DNA of 24,255 nt. It comes from Antrodiella citrinella (taxonomy: Eukaryota; Basidiomycota; Agaricomycetes; Polyporales; Steccherinaceae). Shown piece after piece: positions 21,205-24,255 of the stretch (within the stretch, counting starts at the first letter, position 1; each line of letters opens with the position of its first letter). The notes beneath the pieces are model-generated. The model saw only the letters and a program-made list of their open reading frames with translations, did not search any database and was not told where the DNA came from. Location of the stretch: positions 1 through 24,255 of the forward strand of contig SGPM01000384.1 of assembly GCA_004802725.1 (NCBI GenBank), given 5' to 3'. A program made the position numbers and the translations under genes.

Positions 21205-21390
21205 TCAACTTCGCACATAGGCTGGATTGGATTCTTCACGGCCGCTGTTCTTTAGTACTGGTAACTTTGTGTACATAATTATCTGCTGCTTTCCGCTTTT
21301 CACACTACGGGGTGACGGGGAGATATCGCGCAAGAGGATGGGGTAAGTGAATGGCGGTGTTACATTTGTTGTTGTTGTCTACAATATCTA
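21205..21390. other. Convergent spacer VPS35 / BCP1
   Basis: These 186 bp between two stop codons must contain both 3' ends. Nothing else is seen. Confidence 0.5.
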
Positions 21391-22446
21391 TCATGGGGGT
21401 GGAAAGGTCTCATTGAGTGCAGAGACGAGCTGCGGGAATCTGTCCGCGGGTACGAGCATCATCTTTCCTCCCAGATCCAGGCCGAATGAGTCTTTTTCTC
21501 TTGACTGCGCCGTCGTGAATGAGTACTCTATTGTGTGGATGGCGAACTGAGAACGCCTTCGGTCAGCACACTGTCACTCAGATGTAGCTGCAGAACACGC
21601 ACTTTTGCTATAACATCATCTTCGGGATGGAAGGAATGAACGCCGTCAGTCAGGACGTCTGAGCCTTTGTGCCGTTTGGTTTTCGGAGCCCGTGCTTCCA
21701 GATCAGACGCCTCTTCAGTAGTCAGACGATATATTCTTGAGATGAACAATAGATGTGAAAACTTGAACGGCTCGTTCTGTGCGTGAACGGTGAGTTTGGT
21801 CGGCGTGGACACATGAATAAAAATACTCACATCTTCGAGAGCCCCAGTTATCTCCTCTCCTAACATACGATACATCGGCGGCACGGTTTGTACGGGCATA
21901 TTGATCAAGCGTTCAGAAAAGATGTATCCAACGTGATTTTGTGAGCTGAGACCCGCTGGGCCGACCAGATTCCGCAGAGTGTTGTGTAACGCAGTATCCG
22001 GAGAGGACTTGACAAGGATGTATTCAACGAGTGCCTTCACGAAGGGGCGAGTCTGCGCGAAAGCACAGACCTGTCAGCGAGAGGTACAATTCTGAAAAGC
22101 GATTCGAACGCACTTGATGGACATGCATGTTCAGCACCGTCAAGAACGCGTACGGATCGCTCTCCTTTCCATCGCACTTTATCGCGGTCCCTACTAGCGG
22201 TTGGCTCAAAATCAACTCTGCAAGGTCGGTGATCTGCAACACCTCCGCATCTCCTTGAAAAAGCTGCACGGCGAGTCTTTTGAGGGCAATAAAGTCAACC
22301 TCGGGGTTGGGATCGAAAAAGTCGAAGTCGACGTCCACCAGGCTCTACTTCAAGAATGTAAGAGGCGGAAACAGTGCGAATGAAGACGTACATACCACAT
22401 CGCTGCCGTCATTATCGCTGTCGTCATTCTGCTTTCGCTTGGACAT
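21391..22446 (-). CDS. BCP1: Bcp1/BCCIP family nuclear protein
   Basis: Bcp1 in yeast is an essential nuclear protein that chaperones ribosomal protein Rpl23 and is needed for nuclear export of the Mss4 kinase. BCCIP is the animal relative. Five exons fit: 22446-22396, 22344-22114, 22052-21831, 21776-21603 and 21546-21391, giving 277 residues, near the family length. The basic/acidic start (MSKRKQNDDSDNDGSDV) leads to the hallmark DVDFDFFDPNPEVDFIALKR. It continues through SHLLFISRIYRL and a nuclear-type basic patch (PKTKRHK), and ends GGKMMLVPADRFPQLVSAL. All splice phases match and no break is seen. It is divergent from the RdRP gene and convergent with VPS35. Confidence 0.93.
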
Positions 22447-22605
22447 CCTGACGAAATATGTAGATTTACAGGAAGAAAAGTGTAGAGTGACGCTACTACC
22501 AGGAGGTGAACGAATAGAGAAGGAGACAGAATCGGGGACCGCCGCGTCTCGATCAGTTTTGCACTGATCGTGAACTTTCAACCTGATTCAACACCGCGCA
22601 CACTC
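22447..22605. promoter_or_regulatory. Short divergent promoter BCP1 / RdRP
   Basis: Only 159 bp separate the two start codons, so the two genes probably share a bidirectional promoter and overlapping control. The composition here is CpG-rich, like the rest of the window and unlike the body of the RdRP gene. Confidence 0.45.
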
Positions 22606-24255
22606 ATGGCGCTGAACGCGGACGCAATGTACAGTCTACACAACGAGTCAGAGGACTCTATTCATTCCCAAGTAGGTGTCTCATCTACTTGTACTGAATG
22701 ACGCGAACGATAACTTTACACTCCTCCAGTCCACACATTATACGGAAGAAGGTATGGACGATGTCATCCGAGTTGCTAATCTACCGGACGGTGCGTACAT
22801 AGCACTTTTTCAAAGCATGAGCATCAATCCTCAAAGTCGCATTAAGAAACTCGCGATATCATCAATCCCGCCGTCCGCGATCCTGAGGCCATGTTAGGAA
22901 GACACACTGGCACTGCAGACGATGACTTTGATCGTCGCATGCCAAGTGTTGACCTCTCCTTGCCAGACTCCCAGAGTTCTAACTCTGGGGGATCCTCTAC
23001 GTCGAGTGTTCTCGGCAAGAGGAAAAGTGATGCAGACTTGGATCTTCCTTCAAAGCACTCACACAAGAGAAGTGCGCATAAGGAGGAACCTAATCGGGCG
23101 GAATTCAAGCAAGAGGAACCCAAACTTCATATTCTGGTGTGTCTGGTCTTTACCAATGATTACTATGCCATCATGTTCACGAAACATTACATAGGCCAAC
23201 TTCACCTTGTTGAAAACCAAGGGTATTTTCTTTGGGATCCAGTGGGAGTTTGAACGTTTGAAGGGAGATACTGGAAATGTTGCTACTCTGAACCAGATCA
23301 GGTGCTGTAAGACCTACGAGGAGCAAGCTGAACTGCTCTATCAGCTGTTGGCAGAGCACAAGATGGATCTGTATGGAGCTGAAGCTCTGGCAAGGGTATG
23401 TCAGCACCTCTCTTTGCAGCATTTATGACTGATCAACTTTTTCAGTCACCATGGTCTGAGCTAGAGCTTGAAAGGCTGGCTCTAGCACAGGACCCCACCA
23501 ATGGCCTTCTTGGGTGCAATGATTCAGCATCATTCACAGCACACAATCCCCATTGGTATGGTGGCAAAGTCCACTTTTGCTGCAAATTGACCTGCGAGGG
23601 TGGAAAGCCTGAAGAGCTTAAGCTCACACTGGTAAAGCCATATCTTGGGCCCTCAAGTAGACTCAGCAGGAGATTTGGCTCTGAGCAACTTATCAGAGTC
23701 AAAATCTCTAAAGATGTGCTCTATCAAGAAGGGCATAAGCTGATCTCTTATTTTAGCAAGCCCTTCATCTTTGATGACAGAGTCTACAGGGCCTTCTATG
23801 CTAAAGATGCTACTGTCTTTCTGATCAGGACATCAGAAAGTAAGCCTAGAGGGAAGGATGGGATCATCCCTTTATCAGATGAAGGGGTTCTTCCATTTCT
23901 TGAATTTCTTGAGTGGCACAATCCAATGAAGCTCAATGCCTCACAGGTAAGTTTTCTTGATCAAGTCATAATGTGCCCTTATTGAATATAATATAGTCTA
24001 TGGCCAAATGGACTGCAAGATTTGCACTGGCACTTTCAAATTCAGTGCCAGGTCTAAGGGTAGCAGCTGATAATTTGATAACTATATCAGACATAGGTGA
24101 GTCATTCTGTTGAACTTGGAGACTAAATGATTAATAGTCTTTTTAGAGAATGTCAAATCTGGTCTTCCTTCCCTGGAGAAGACTGCCAGTGAACTGGTTA
24201 TGACTGATGGATGTGGATTTGCATCTCAGACTTTTATGAACACTCTGTTTCAAAG
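22606..24255 (+). CDS. RNA-dependent RNA polymerase of the RNAi pathway (5' part, runs off window)
   Basis: Cellular RdRPs (QDE-1/RDR family) copy RNA into double-stranded RNA that feeds Dicer and silencing. Seven exons are visible: 22606-22671, 22730-22790, 22847-23136, 23195-23395, 23446-23946, 23997-24096 and 24147 onward, about 442 residues, with the frame intact throughout. The N-terminus is disordered. Family blocks follow: FFGIQWEFERL, LGPSSRLSRRFGSEQLIRVK, FDDRVYRAFYAKDATVFLIRT, SMAKWTARFALALSNSVPGLR and MTDGCGF at the edge. The catalytic DbDGD motif lies beyond the window, so activity cannot be judged. From about 23100 onward CpG nearly vanishes and arginine is coded almost only by AGA/AGG, unlike exons 1-3 and all neighbouring genes. 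Family assignment is firm; which RdRP paralogue it is remains unknown. Confidence 0.92.

Noticed and set aside
22606..24255. RdRP read as a viral or transposon polymerase
   Set aside because: The sequence blocks match the cellular QDE-1/RDR family, and the gene has several spliceosomal introns.

Overview
The window looks like nuclear DNA of a basidiomycete fungus, most likely an Agaricomycete. The genes are split by many short GT-AG introns (about 48-77 nt). The proteins are typical fungal housekeeping and meiotic proteins. One gene pair belongs to a fast-evolving F-box-like family that I associate with Agaricomycetes. A QDE-1/RDR-type RNA-dependent RNA polymerase gene runs off the right edge. 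Gene models below were built by hand from reading frame, splice sites and protein-family similarity; no search was run.

Layout. 1-4267 is gene-poor. It holds a three-copy degenerate repeat (about 2281-3510), a possible 40-residue small ORF, a cluster of ACGCGT motifs with a pyrimidine-rich tract, and a G-quadruplex motif. Next come BRL1/BRR6 (minus, 4268-5729) and mitochondrial CLPP (plus, 6021-7309), which are divergent, then VPS72/SWC2 (minus, 7904-9756). Two tandem paralogues of an unknown F-box-like family follow (minus, 10157-11510 and 11897-13188). The first is riddled with ambiguous bases. MSH4 (plus, 13457-17246, 25 exons) diverges from the second paralogue. VPS35 (plus, 17785-21204) converges on BCP1 (minus, 21391-22446). 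BCP1 shares a 159-bp divergent promoter with the RdRP gene (plus, 22606 to the window end, incomplete).

The genes do not form one pathway. They cover nuclear-envelope/NPC biogenesis (BRL1), mitochondrial proteolysis (CLPP), H2A.Z deposition by SWR1 (VPS72), meiotic crossover control (MSH4), endosomal retromer (VPS35), ribosomal-protein chaperoning (BCP1) and RNA silencing (RdRP). I see no transposase, CRISPR array, tRNA or rRNA.

The strongest unexpected signal is the abrupt loss of CpG dinucleotides inside the RdRP gene. There are 4 CpG in 23101-24255 and none in the last 615 bases, while the reading frame stays intact and the 5' exons of the same gene are CpG-rich. Next are very small exons: 6 nt in CLPP, and 12 nt and 8 nt in MSH4, the last inside the Walker A motif. 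The third is the unidentified dispersed repeat at the left.
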